From Branchiostoma floridae (Eukaryota; Chordata; Leptocardii; Amphioxiformes; Branchiostomatidae), in the NCBI RefSeq assembly GCF_000003815.2, contig NC_049983.1, positions 11,103,870-11,163,869 of the forward strand: a stretch of 60,000 nt of DNA. Reading direction: 5' to 3'. The notes under the pieces were generated by a model. That model searched no databases. It was not told the origin of the DNA and was given only the letters and a program-made list of their open reading frames with translations. This document shows, piece by piece, positions 10,838 through 23,659 of this stretch (positions are counted from its first letter, which is position 1; each line of letters opens with the position of its first letter). The translations under genes and the position numbers were made by a program.

Positions 10838-12599
10838 TAACTGTAAGCACAAAAAGTTTTGCAAATCTACAAAAGTTCAGCGAGAGATTTATTGTTTTGG
10901 CAACGTGCAACAGTTGGTTTCTCCCAGTAGATGGAAATGAAGACTATACATCTATAAGATGTCACTGAAGTTCCATTTTGGCGTGTAAGCTCCTTCCATC
11001 AATACTCATGCTCAATACAGGAATGGCAGTAAAGGTTAGGGTTAATGTCTGTTGAGAGCACATTTCCGCAATGCCTTCCTATCTCTGTTTTCAAGATGAA
11101 AGCCTTTTCAAAAGCCAGGTTGGAACCTTGATTTCCGCCCGTACACATATCAAAGAGCTTTTTTAATCTGGTTTCCTATTAGACCTGGACCCCTTATCAT
11201 CATATCATTAGAAAGCTTTCACTCACAGTACACCGTAAAGAAGGTGCCGCCTGAACCTGAGCCTACTGGAGACCTCGCAGTGTTAAATTAATGACACAGT
11301 ACCGCAGAAAAGGAGATCTTAGAGAGATACTGTCCTGGGGGGACAAAGCTGCCAGTACCTTTTCTGTCAGTGAGAGAATGCGAGGCGGTTATGGTTGTTC
11401 ACTGACAGTCTCTCAACTGTACCTCTGAGCAATAGGGCTGCCGAAGTCATTTCCTCTGAGCTATTTGTCAGCCCTGTATCGATCCACCTGACAACAAGAC
11501 AAACACAGGCTTAGAGTGGAAGTTCCAGGCTGTCGGGGCAGCTCCATCACATGGCCATGCTTTCTCTCAGTCTGTCAATATCTAATCAGTCTATCAGGGG
11601 TAAATCCCCTTTCCTTGTAATCTGCATGTTTTGGGGGGCAAATGCTGCCCCAGGGACACCAGCATCCAATCAGAGCAATGGGTGCTTAATTTGATTGCAG
11701 ACATAAGGAGCCACCTTTCCTAATATCACATAATGGGCTGTTGTTGACACACATGCAGGGGACAGCCCAGTAGCCTACTGTGTCTCATACAATCAGGTAC
11801 ATTCAATTTGGTACTTCCATCAAAAATGGAGGTATCATTTTGTGTGCATGTATCTTTCCACTGGCAGATGTTTTTGGTCAGTATAAGTTAGGCACCTTCA
11901 GATGGATGGTGATAATATTTTGTTTGTTGGTAGTTTTTTGTTTTGTTTTATTTTGTTGTTCAATTTCTTTAAAAAAATATACAAGTTGTACTTGTTAGGA
12001 TCTGCCAGAACATGTCCAGATAAAAATGACTTGTTTTCTTTGTCCCTTTTTCATTAAATGGGGAAATACATCTATCAAGCTTGAGCTGTTATTGTTCATA
12101 GTTGTTGTATCACACATTACATTTACAGACTTTCCCCATCATCTTTAGTATGAAAGTCATGCAGTCTTGCAGTGTGATCATAGGCATAAAGACAGCCTTT
12201 CTACAATTATAGCAGAAATTAGTCAACCTGCATGGCAGCACACATTTCACTATATGTATATCATATTTCACATACATTGTAGTGTAAATGACCTCTAAGT
12301 TACGATTTTTACAACATATTGATTTTATTTCCAATGCTCTCAAGTCTTTTTAGGACAAACTCTTATTGAAATGATGACATAGAAAGATATGAAAATACCC
12401 TGAACTGATAGAAATGTTTACTGTTGCTCCAGGCATCCCTTGACTCAATATTTGATAACAAAATTTACGATGACTTGGGTATAAGTCACAAGGATCATTA
12501 TACTTCTGATTTCAGATTCATTAATCTCAAAATAAGACATATTTCCATCTACTGACTTACTGACTTTGTGACTGATCCTGATAGCCTAGTAAAAAGAAG
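10838..12599. other. Intronic stretch without genes; possible regulatory block at 11150-11760
   Basis: No coding sequence. From about 11150 to 11760 the base composition is more balanced, without transposon ends or repeats. That is the look of a conserved non-coding block, but conservation cannot be judged from one sequence. Confidence 0.4.
11364..11408. other. Hairpin with 10-bp perfect stem
   Basis: CTGTCAGTGA and TCACTGACAG enclose a 25-base loop. The surroundings (11150-11760) are less AT-rich than average and free of recognisable repeats. The stem is too short for an ordinary miRNA precursor unless wobble pairs extend it. Confidence 0.35.
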
Positions 12600-12738
12600 C
12601 TTTAGATATTTTCAAAGAATCTTGAGACTTTATACAAGATCTTGAGAAGGTCTCCAAAAATCTCAAGATTCCATTGAAAAATCTTGTGATTTAGCAGAAA
12701 ATCTTGAGGTTTTTAAAATAAATCTTGAGATTTTTCTA
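12600..12738. repeat. Short AATCTTGAGATTT-type repeats
   Basis: At least six imperfect copies of ATCTTGAGATTTT, some inverted (AAATCTCAAGATT), in 140 bases, ending directly before the Harbinger-like MITE. The mixed orientation makes the region self-complementary. Confidence 0.55.
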
Positions 12739-12755
12739 TTTTCAACAAGGCGTAA

Positions 12756-13121
12756 GGCCACACCAATTTAATTTCTTGGTTCACGGATTTTTTCATAAAA
12801 AATATGGAGCGAGAGGGCGAAATAAAAATAAAAATAAAAATTGTAAAATGGTTGGGGTAAAGGTAACGACTAATCCAAAACATAAAGAAAAAAGTTTTCA
12901 GCTTGAAAAAAGTACAAAAACACTATTTTTGTACAGTAACAGCACCTTTACCCACACTTTAAGGAGCTTATAATATAAAGTCCAATTTGCTACACCAGAA
13001 AGTTGGTGAATGGCTTCATTAATGGTGAAAATTTGCTGAGTAGTAATTTTTATTTTTATTTTTATTTCCAAAAAATAGGAGCGAGCGAATCCGTGAACCA
13101 AGAAATTAAATCGGTGTGGCC
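12756..13121. mobile_element. MITE with TAA target site, PIF/Harbinger-like
   Basis: Inverted termini of about 40 bp: GGCCACACCAATTTAATTTC on the left, GGCCACACCGATTTAATTTC on the reversed right end, both followed by TTGGTTCACGGATT. TAA flanks both sides (12753-12755, 13122-13124), the usual Harbinger target TWA. AAATA-rich runs just inside each end are mirror images. No transposase is present. Confidence 0.75.
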
Positions 13122-13124
13122 TAA

Positions 13125-16100
13125 AGACCCCCGCTGGAGCTCATTATGGTGCGTTGTGTAGCAGAGAACGTTTTCACAAAATACAGGATATGTAATTTTA
13201 AGCTGTAAAGGCCTAGATGCATTTGTCCCCTGCTGTAACCTGCTGTTACTACATTTTGTAGTCACAAGCATGTTTTGCAGGAGTGTGTGGGGCATCCCAT
13301 AGTCATATGTCCTGGATAAAATCAATTGTGCAAATGAGCTTGAATAGAGTACGCATATCATTACTAGCAGGACAACAGCAGATGCATCAAAATGCTGTAC
13401 TTAAAGATATGCTAATTAAACTAACATTTCACTGATACATGAAAAACAGGGCGTTCAAATTAATTCTAATTCTATGGCTGTTCAACAGAAGACAAGGTGA
13501 CAATGCAAACTAAGGCAAATGTTTGCATTCCATGTTGGTTTCAGGTGTGGAAATCTAAAATACGGCAAAACTGGAGATCGATATCTTTGATATTCTATTA
13601 GAAATACAGTTTACCATAACTAATGATGTGTCCCCAAACAAATGATGCAATGGACTCTCCCTGTAAATAATATATAGCACTTCATAAATATGTAATGAGC
13701 TGAAGTGCTACCACCTCCACACTTACAGTAAACCGCGTAAGCCCGCACAACGTGGGAGATCGCTGCCTGGCGTGTGTGACAACCCTACTATTAGCGCACG
13801 GATCGACGTTTGGGGTAAAAAAACGACACTGTGGCCCAGCTCCCTTATGACAGCATGTAAAGGCATGGTGTGCTGATTAGTTTTCAGAGACTGGTAAGTG
13901 TTTTTTGTATTAACATTTACACCTTGGTTCTCACATGCCTACTGGAATTAGACAATGTTCAACAGAGTAGTATTGAAGGACAGTTAGGGGGACACAATAG
14001 GAGGGAACAAAGCTGCTGTAAACAAGAACTTACGACGGACATTTGTCGTAAGGTAGCTGTAATCATTTACCAATTATGCAAAAGGGTGACTCAATTCATT
14101 TTCCATAGGGACATAATCATCTTCCTCTTGGCTTTTAACCAACAGATGCATCATTTTTTCCTTTACAAATTTGTAGAGATCATGAGCGAAAATAGATTAT
14201 CCAATGTACAATTAGAATATGTTCAAACAACGACTTGATGTATTAGACTACAGGCAATTCATCAAAATATAGTGATAAGTATTCTGATATTACAAATCTT
14301 TTCTGTTCTCAATACAGGAAAATATTTGATATATTTGGGGTTTTCTACTATTTCATATTACACTATAATGATTAGATGCCAAATCAAAATGACAGTTACT
14401 ACAAGGTACCTGATGGGTGGTTTCTGGTTGTAAAGACAGATAAAAGCTCTAACCATCCATTCTTACAGGCAGGGTTAGAAATGTGACCCACAACCCATCA
14501 TTCCAAGTGATCTTTAGATCCAGCTGTCACTGCTGGTGTTACCAAAGTACCTTCATCGATGGGTGGAAAGGATTCCGATAAAGATGAGCACTTAAAACAC
14601 CACTTGCCATCCATTTTTCCTTCAGCTTGAATTGGCCACATTTTCTGCATGAGGTTGTGGCGAATGTAACGATACAACTGGCAAGACACTTCATTAAATT
14701 ACAGGGTTGTTGGCTATACAAAACTGTGATTAACCTTGCTTTGTCCTTTTTTCATACATTATTTAAAAAGTCTGCAATTTACTGTGATCTATATGGTAAT
14801 GAGACAAGAACTGTTGTCTATTTTCATGAGGGTGATTCAATTCAATACACACCATTTTTCCTGGGCACCCATGGTTTAAAGGTGCATGTACATGGTTACA
14901 CATCCTTAGGCTAAGGTTATATTTCCAAACCGGGGCCCAGCCATGCAGCTGTCGGGAGCGAAAAGAATGATATAAAGTACATCAAAATACGCAAGACGTC
15001 AAAATAAGATTCAGGGGCATTCTTCGTGTATATTTCTAGGCATACATTTTAATTTTTTGTTTCTTAAAACAATTCCCAGCCGGGCCCCGCTTTGGAAATG
15101 TGACCTAAGCCTCTCCATATATGTGGTGCTTGTTAAGGTTTGGTACTTTTGATAGGTCGCTCAGTTGACATACTCCAGTTCCCTACATACGTTCAGTATA
15201 TAATATAGTACAAGGATATCTGCAGATCACAGCTTAAAGGTGTTAGACATTCCCGCTAACAGGGTCGCTCTGGTAAAGTTGTCGGTAAAGGTGCTGAGAT
15301 ACAAACCCTGCTGTAGGGATTTAAGGACCTGAAACCTAAGATTGGTTTCAGATGGCATATGAGATAGAGTGTCACAGTGGCATCTGCACTGCCGCATTCT
15401 ATATGCCTGAAGAAACATGATTCACACATTAACAAAAATCTGTAAACTGGCCAGATCAGCATCAACAACAACTATACACAACTGTGTGGCTGAAAATTGA
15501 TTTTTTTTCAGCTGACATACGCTGTGACTTATTAGCACATGCTACATAGATAAGCCCGTGGAAAAAATCCTCATCCATACGTCCGCATCATTTACAGCAC
15601 ATGTAGTATGCATTTAGGTCAGCTGAGAGATGCTTAACTTAAGCCTTTGACTTATCCTTCAATTAACCATCTGGCAGAGACGAGGCCCCACGTTCTTATA
15701 ACAGCTGACTTGCGATAAAAGTTAATGTTCAGTAGACACCGATCCTCACAGCGCACTGTCACCTGTGGTTACACTCATGACCAAATCTAACAAGCAAGGA
15801 CGATTTTACACCCTCTAAATTAATTGCCAAAGAGCACTGTGCACGAAATGTACCATTAAAGAGCAGCGCAGGTTAAAGGCCTAAGGCTAATACCAAACTC
15901 AAGGGCCTGAACCTAATGCCCAATCCACTTGAACAGAAATTACAGCACACAAAGAAGATGACAGGACGGATCGATGCACCAACAGGGATTAATGATTCCA
16001 GGGCCAAAGGTAGTTAATTTGAATCACCCCAGTTTCCTAGAAGAGACAAAGGTCATAAAGTCATTATTGCAGATGATAACCCGTGAGGAAAGTGAGCACT

Positions 16101-17915
16101 GGGCTTAACTCATGGATAAATGATTAAACTCACATAGGATGCCAGAGGTTTTGGGCTGCTAACTACAAATAACTCTGTTTAGGGAGGGATTTTCTTGGAT
16201 TGGACTGGGTCAATGGCTGACAAAGATCATTGACATTTGATTTTAAGTGAGACAGGCTTTGAACTTTAACATATATCTGCAAAGTGTACATGTATTGAAG
16301 AATTATATTTTTTACAGAATGTTAATTGACACAACAAAAGTGCAGGGATTTTCGTAAGGTCTACTGCAACTGTGAATACAAACAGGTGGATACAAATGAA
16401 TTGATTTTGTACAAGTACTAATTAGGCTATAAATCAACATGATGAATGATTGTATTGTTTATACTACTGATTTTTCGACTTCAAATGACCTACCAACCTG
16501 GATCAGCTATTAATCATTCAATGAACTACATTTAATGTTACTCTATATGTTATAGGCAAAACAAAGTTCTCTTGACCCAAAATCTGGTACTTACACGGAA
16601 AGAAACGTGTGGTATCAGCTTTCATGACTCAAACATTTTTCTTGTCTTTAATTCAAAAAAGAAATTATTGCTTTATACATTTTGCAGTACCTCATGTTAT
16701 TGGTGTACAAGCACTGTTTAATAACAGTGCCCATCTGTCAGAAGAAGCCAGATTTTGTTTTCCAGGGGAACTTGCCAAAATCAATACAAAATTGGATACC
16801 ATACAAAAAGCAAGGATTACACTGCCCACTTGTCATATATACATAATATTATAATATTTACATATGCCTTACAGTTGATCGAAATTCATTGCATTGGACT
16901 TTAGTTCACTAAGCAACAGTCTGTACAATGTATGCACTAAGTCTCATGCATACAAGCATCAATCTCCAAGGAGTGCATATAAATTAAAGATATAGCTCTT
17001 TACAGTATTGAACTTTAACTTGCTCATGGCAAAACAGTTGAGGAACAACTTTGAAGTTAGCATGACTGGGTGATAGCTGTCAAAGTCAGGATAAATCATG
17101 CTTGCTGATCTGTGTGCCTCTGGGGTAGGCTTGACATTTCGGTGAAAGATGTTCTCACAGTTAGGATGCAGGTGAGTCTGAAATTACAGCTTGAACCATC
17201 TTCTTCAATTACCTCTGAAGACATTGCGGAAACGGTGCAGGCTGACCCGTCGTGTTCCATCAGCGCATTGGGGTTTGTAAATGAAGTCTCCTATCCTTTC
17301 TGTCCTTGTCGATGAATGTCACAGAATGTCACGCACACTGCATGTGCCCAAGATGGTGACCCAATATGTAAATACTAGTACATGCTAAGCCTTGTGAACA
17401 ATACTTTACACCTTGTTAGTTCCTAAATGTAATCCCTTCATTGATCAACATCACTGTCGTTCTTCTTGTACCTTCTGTCACATTGACAATGCTGGCCAGT
17501 AAAATGCAGAATTTAGTATGTGGAGTGATGACAAACATACAGCAGTTCAAAAATCTCAAGTCTTGTTTCTTGTATTTCCTTGTTTGATTGTGTATGCAAA
17601 AAAATTTTGGTTGACATTATGTGTGTCGATTCTTCATTTTCTAGTACAAATGGTGAACATTATTTGCAGGATTATGGAAAATATATACAACTGTAAAAAA
17701 CTGTACAAATGCAGAAAAACAGACAGACCAAAAACAATACCTCCCTGTAAAATAGTAGCCTTTTCCATTTACCCCATGACCTGGACTGTCTGATTGATGA
17801 CTAGTTCTACCACCTCTGACTCTGACTTCCTGACACTCGACAAGTCTTACCTTTACCGTTTTCTTTTCACTCATTGATTTTCTGCCACCCTATTGACAGT
17901 GTATTCAAAATCAAA
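13125..17915. other. Intronic stretch, one MITE, no gene
   Basis: Apart from the MITE at 14909-15111 I see no repeats. 13700-13860 has several CpG-containing words (AAACCGCG, ATTAGCGCACGGATCGACG) and 15640-16200 is compositionally balanced. Both could be regulatory, without direct proof. The longest frame (13870-14238, 122 codons) is unrecognisable. Confidence 0.5.
14909..15111. mobile_element. Short MITE with GGCTAAGG termini
   Basis: The left end GGCTAAGGTTATATTTCCAA, continuing into GGGGCCC, faces the reversed right end GGCTTAGGTCACATTTCCAA followed by the same GGGGCCC. About 33 bp of imperfect inverted repeat enclose 140 bp of unremarkable sequence. No clear target duplication could be read, so the superfamily is open. 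Confidence 0.6.
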
Positions 17916-17917
17916 TA

Positions 17918-18823
17918 CAGTCAAACCTGTATTAGCGGCCACCTCTGCATAACGGCCACCTGCCCATAGTGGCCACTTTTTGTCGGTCCCTTGGATTCGT
18001 AATGATTAAGAAATAGGCTTAGCGGCCACCTGTCCAACGCGGCCACGGCCACACGATTTCCGGTCCCGCAGGTACAAAAACACTGCCGATTACGGCCACG
18101 CGGACCGCTGATCTATGTTTCGGCACGCGTTCGGCCATATACAGCGGCCGTATCGTAACCCTAGGCGGATTTAAAACCTCTTTGACTTATTTTCAAAACA
18201 AAACTTCGTAAACTGGCGCTACCCATACCCGCTGACAAACGAGGTCATATAAGTTCAATAGACGACACCAATATTACGGAGGTAAATTGTGTTAAAGTTA
18301 CGTTCTAATACACTATCGCTTAGGTTAATTTAAATCACAAAAATTTCTAAATAAATTGTTACAAAGACAAAATGATATGAACTTCAGACTATGGTGGATT
18401 TTATTCTTACATTTATTAAGAGATAAGTCTAAAATGACGTGACTTTTCTTGTGAGTGCCACATTAGCATAATGGGCGAATCTGACGTGTGAACGCGAGCG
18501 GGAACACACGGACGGCGAAGTATCAAAGGATGCAAGACGAAAGATCAAAGAAATATGACGATACCGGTCTCTTCAGGCAATATATCAACTGTAGAACATT
18601 TAAAACTTTTTATAGCTTTTGTTTTCTTAATACATATAGTTTAAAAATCATTGCAGTACATGTACAGTACAGTATTATGTGAATAAAGATCAGTGGGTAC
18701 TAAAACAATGTGTAACTTATTGCTTGTGGTCAATTAATTAGCATATTCTCTATAGTGGCCACCTCTCTATAGTGGCCAATTTTGACCAGTCCCTTGAGTG
18801 GCCGCTATAGACAGGTTTGACTG
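17918..18823. mobile_element. 906-bp non-autonomous pogo/Tigger-like element
   Basis: The termini CAGTCAAACCTGT (left) and its inverse ACAGGTTTGACTG (right) are flanked by TA on both sides (17916-17917, 18824-18825). Subterminal GGCCAC words recur every 15-20 bases at both ends (AGCGGCCACC, ATAGTGGCCAC). TA target sites and CAGTNAAACC ends are typical of pogo/Tigger mariners. The interior has a 64-codon frame (18488-18682) that I do not recognise as a transposase. Confidence 0.75.
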
Positions 18824-20117
18824 TAGCTACAAACACATACCAAGACACTAACACACCAGTACCAAAAATGACTCCATACACAGAGTTAAACATTGTAATG
18901 GCAGTTACATTTCAGTGCTTTCCATTTAGCCACATTGAACTTTTCTCCTATCTCAAATAATAAAATATCACACAAAGACATGGTACTGGTAGGTACTGTC
19001 TTTGGGGGCACATACATTTGTCTGATTTATCTCATGCATATAGAACACTACTCTAGTGCTTATCGTTCATGCTGTTTGTGTAAATTACACAAAGAGAAAC
19101 TGCTCATCCATTTTGTCATTATAAATGGCAATAGTAAATTACTCCACAAGAATATAGATCATGTTTATATTGTTCTCAATCATTCTCTTAGACTATTAGG
19201 CATAGATATGCGGGAAAGGCATAAAAAAATAACTGCCTGTGCAACTAATTGGTTGCGAGAAATATACAATGTACGTAACAATCAATTTTCCAGGCCATCT
19301 TTGGGGCGTTGTTGTGCATTTCCAGTCAGCACTAATTTACAGTTATCTCAGTGAAAAGGACATTGACCATATATTGTGCCAGGAGGAATGGGGGTTGTAA
19401 ATGTAACGATGATGAATAGAATAGAACAAACCAAACTTTATTTCTAAGCCAACATGCCGATTTTGTCTACTCCAATATGGAACATCAGACTGAGAAGTTC
19501 TGAAACATGAAATTGATATTTCATGCATGAAGCTAGCTTCAAGCCATGGGCCTGTATAAGCAGTTATGCATTTACCATGTGCTATTACAGAGGGGAATTG
19601 CCACCCTAACTGAAGGGAACTACCGACATTACGGTCATCTTTATATCTTCAGAGCTAATGGTCAGAATTTAACGTGCTGCATTTTATGACATATAATAAC
19701 ACCTACCAGGTGTTTTGCTTGCAAGTTTAACCATTAGTCATTCTGTGGCACCTTTCGGACACAACAGGAATACAAAAATACACAGGAAATCGTTAGCTGA
19801 ACATTCAGTTACATAGTTTTGAGACGGCCAACTGTCACAGTGGTACAAATCAAATGTGAGCTATGGCACCGCTGCTCTCAATAATAGGAAGAGGTATGGA
19901 ATGAGTATAGGACTGACAAATTAAGGGATATAAACATTGAATATGGTGGTGGACAACTTAATTGCCAATTCTTTTTTTTATATTGCTTTCCATTTAATAT
20001 TCTCTTCGACAGAGTTTTTTTGTGATTTCAACTGTTACCCTGCCAGAGCAGCTATTTCTTTGTAATGAAAGGTGGAAAGGTTGTCTTGTGGTTAATGCTA
20101 GTTCACCTTAACCATGG

Positions 20118-20275
20118 AGCAACCTACAATACATGTATATTTTAAATAGGCATATCAAGTTGATGGAGGGTGATTTTAAATTGCAATATTTTCAAAATAC
20201 TGTAGTTTGAATCCACCGTCTGTCGCCTTGATATTCCTAAATACTGTACTTTGAAAGCAAAGGAAATAGGTTTCC
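20118..20275. mobile_element. Second, diverged copy of the GCAGGGTAACC-type MITE
   Basis: GCATATCAAGTTGATGG, GTGATTTTAAATTGCAATAT and CACCGTCTGTCGCCTTGATA keep the order of the 41442-41621 element, with its CTAAATACTGTA stretch before the right end. The termini (AGCAACCTACAATACATG, AATAGGTTTCCC) have drifted. Directly followed by a SINE-like segment. Confidence 0.5.
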
Positions 20276-20280
20276 CTGTG

Positions 20281-20460
20281 GCTACAGGGGAACTAGTATG
20301 AGGCTCGTAAACATGCAATCTGCAGGTTTTGAGTTTGAATCCCTAGCAGCCCCCAAGTTTGTGCCCTGGGAAAGGACACTTTACACCAGGTTCTATTTCA
20401 TTTTCCTCACTTGACTCAAGACAAGTGAAAATGAGTAACTGTCCTTATGATATATAATCA
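20281..20460 (+). mobile_element. tRNA-derived SINE (degenerate)
   Basis: A tRNA-like stretch with GCAATCTGCAGGTTTTGAG then TTTGAATCCC (B box) is followed by a body AAGTTTGTGCCCTGGGAAAG then GACACTTTACACC. That body is characteristic of a tRNA-derived SINE common in invertebrate deuterostomes and molluscs, as I recall. The 5' part (A box) is eroded, and the tail is not sharply defined. Confidence 0.55.
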
Positions 20461-21837
20461 TGTAGCTATGGTTAGAGCAGTCCTCTCATATCCGGAACTT
20501 AGATAATATAATACTTGACAAGACAAGAGGCCCTGTGTTTGAGGAGTACACACTATGAATCCCTTTGCAGTTGTCAAGAGAAGGGGTCCATCCCAGCATG
20601 AGTGGATAAACTTTACAGTCAAGTCATACCATGCTTATGCCTACTGTACATAATTGGCGTGTTATGCCTACAGGCGTTTTACCGGATGTGCAAAACAAAC
20701 CAATCAACTGGGCCTGTCTCTCACAAATAATTTTCTATCAAATGCAATATATCTTATGAAACAGGAAGTAAAAACTCTCAATCTATCTCTAGAAGACGAA
20801 CACAATCTGCACTGTAATCACATCAGTCCCAATCCATGTCCATTAGTTGTGACTCTAATCAGACCTTCAATCACGACTCTCGTCAGATCTGGAGACATCC
20901 AGGAAGGTTATCATCATCCTGCAATTGAGTAGTCATCAGCGACTTTAGCCTGTTGCTATGTTAGTGAAGACATTGGACTTGACTCTCAAGCCAGCCAAGC
21001 AGACACTGTTCTTTAATTGATGAAAACTCAAATCGACATGTCTTGCTCCGAGTCGTGAATGTCAACATACAGATAGGGCTTGCCTTCAAATGCAAAGCTG
21101 ACACAAACAACAAAATCTAAAGCTCTGCTGGTAACTTGATACGAATACTTTGACAAGCAGAACTGTCGCTGTGAAGAAGAGTTCAATTTTTTTTAGTGTG
21201 CACGTGGGTGTTTCATAAAATAGGTTGTACAGTCATGGCTGTCTAATAAGGTAGTGAGCGTGACTAATACTGCAGATAACCCCTAAAATGAAATGAAACA
21301 TTCAACGACAAATAGTTCTTTTTAATCTAAAAGCAATGCATGAAATTCAATGATATTCTTACTTGCACATAAAAGTTTTGTTCAAAAAGTTTACTCCTTC
21401 AGCCTTGCCAAGACCTCTATTGGCAATGATTGATGCTCTTCTTTTTAATATTGGATGCAGGTCTCCTATGAATATGGTCCATGATCATATGAGATCACAG
21501 GGCATTTCTGCGTAAATGGGTCAGAAGGCCAGGGCAGGGCAGAAGGCCGGGCAGGCCCCAATTGGATTATTGGCGCTACTGGAAAGATGAAGTATTTCAT
21601 CCCATAGTGAAAGTATAATGTACTCTGAAGACTCTAAAGATTGGTAATTCTAGATCACACTTCATGACTGTGCTGCATTTGAATACTTAGAAAAAACAAC
21701 AGCAACAGTTATGAATGAATGGTATATTTGATCATCACAGCCATAGGCTGAATTGCATACTTTTTACATGTGAAAACTTAAAATCATTGACTTAGGCAAT
21801 TTACAGCTTAACTAACTAATGATGATATTTCTATTCT

Positions 21838-21915
21838 TATGGTCCGATGGTCAAATGAGTGGAGTGTTTGCCTTGCTTTCAGTAGGTTGTGAGCTTGATC
21901 CCGATTTGGTAAATA
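21838..21915 (+). mobile_element. tRNA-like segment, possible SINE relic
   Basis: TGGTCAAATGAGTGGAG resembles an A box and GGTTGTGAGCTTGATCCC a B box, with spacing near that of a tRNA. No acceptor stem pairing is apparent. Weak call. Confidence 0.3.
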
Positions 21916-22001
21916 ACAAAGGCTTTGAGAATGGTACATGCTGCTTTCTCTACTTAGCACTTTGTAGTTGGAAAAGATTACATAGTTGAACAACACACCA
22001 C

Positions 22002-22790
22002 TACCAATGGACCATCCCCTGCTGTAGTTATTGCAAAAATTTAATCTGCATGGCCCAAAGGTTAATGAAACAGAGATAACCTGAGCTGGCCTAAAGGTGC
22101 CATCTTATCCAGGAATGACGTCAACTTAACTTGGTGAGCCAACACAATTTTCATTGGAAAGGCACTGGTGCACCAGCATTAGCAGGTATTTGACTATTTT
22201 ACACGATGTGAAAATGTATGTTAGAGCAGAGTATTATTTTAATCGATAAAAGCGTAAACGGTCACGTAAAAAAAGAAAAAAAAGCATTACCAGTAGATCA
22301 TCACCCTGCCGTAGTTATTGCACAAAATTTAATTTTAAGCTGCGTGGCCCAAAGGTTAATGAAATAGATACAAGAGCTGCCCTGTATGTCCCACCTGATG
22401 TACAAAAAACTTCAGCTTAACTTAACACTAACTTTTGGTGAGTCAACTAAATTTTCATTGGAAAGTGCACCAGCATTAGCAGAAATTTGACAATTTTACA
22501 CGATGTGAAAATGTACGTTAGACCGGAGCATTTCATGGATAAAAATGTATATGGTCAAGTAAAAACAGAAAACCTATTAGCTATTATAATTATAGTAGCA
22601 TTAGATGCATCCAAGACCCAAACATTCCAGAACCTGTGAAAACGGTCTTCTTTGACTATTTTACACGATGTGAAAAAAAGACCTGAGCATTAAAATGGAT
22701 AAAAGCGTATAAAAACTTATAGGTCAAATAAAAACTGAAAGCCCATTAGCTATTATTAGCATTTGATGCATCCAAGACTAAAAATTAGTT
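22002..22790. repeat. Tandem duplication of a ~290-bp unit, about 2.5 copies
   Basis: Full copies start near 22002 and 22289. Shared words are GTAGTTATTGCA, GGCCCAAAGGTTAATGAAA, TTTTCATTGGAAAG, GCACCAGCATTAGCAG and TTTTACACGATGTGAAAA. A third partial copy (22645-22790) repeats the second half. GCATTTGATGCATCCAAGAC closes copies two and three. Confidence 0.75.
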
Positions 22791-23659
22791 TTCTTTGTTG
22801 TATCCTAATATAGTGTCATAGTGGTCAATTTCCTAGAAGTTGTTCGACTTCTCAGAAGTGCAACCCCTGCACATGTGTATTCATATTACAGCAGACCTCC
22901 TGGCTACCAGCAGGGCACCAAAAGTGCAACATTGCTCCGTATTGGAACATCCATTTTCCTCAGCCTTCTTCTTGACCAAAAAGCAATTTTCAGGCCAATT
23001 TACCCTTCAAAGGAACTCCCATTTCTGTAAGAGGAGCATGCTGTATGATGGGGAGAACCCAAGGACAGTCTGACCATACACATACATCATGGTAACCTGA
23101 TTTGACAGCACTATGGTAACAGTAAATGTACTGGAAACATTGTTTACACTCAGGTTAAGTAACCACGCCACCCTTAGGAATTCTAGATTGGCTGGTATAA
23201 AATGCAATATTGTCTGTCATAGGCAGAGGTCCAATATCTCAGGCAAAAGAATAAAGATTTTGAAACAAACTTAAGTTACTGGAAGACATTAGTTCATAGA
23301 CAGCAGATGAACCAGATGCAGAATTAAACCTGTCTCTGTATGGTGGTATCTTCTTACTGATATTATATTTCTAACTTCAGGATCACCTGGCCTTTTGCAT
23401 GATAAATATATCAAACCAATTAACGTCCCCCAAATCGTGATCCTACAACTAATTACAGCCACTGCACTTTGCAAAGAGATCATTTTTCCCATATTGCAAT
23501 CCAATTACTTTGCAAAGTAGAAAGATTGCCTTTCAAAGATGGTCTAATTGGCAAAATACTAAAGCTACATTTATGATGATCCAGGGATTATGGGTTACGT
23601 GCTAGAAATAGAATGTAGAAAAACCTTCTTAGTAAGGGTTCTACCTCTCCACTGGGAAA

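Larger units (their letters stand above)
18826..21990. other. Intronic stretch with MITE and SINE relics, no gene
   Basis: The 139-codon frame at 18935-19354 has no family resemblance and no splice signals that fit it. Transposon relics lie at 20118-20460 and 21838-21915. The remainder is plain AT-rich sequence. Confidence 0.55.
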
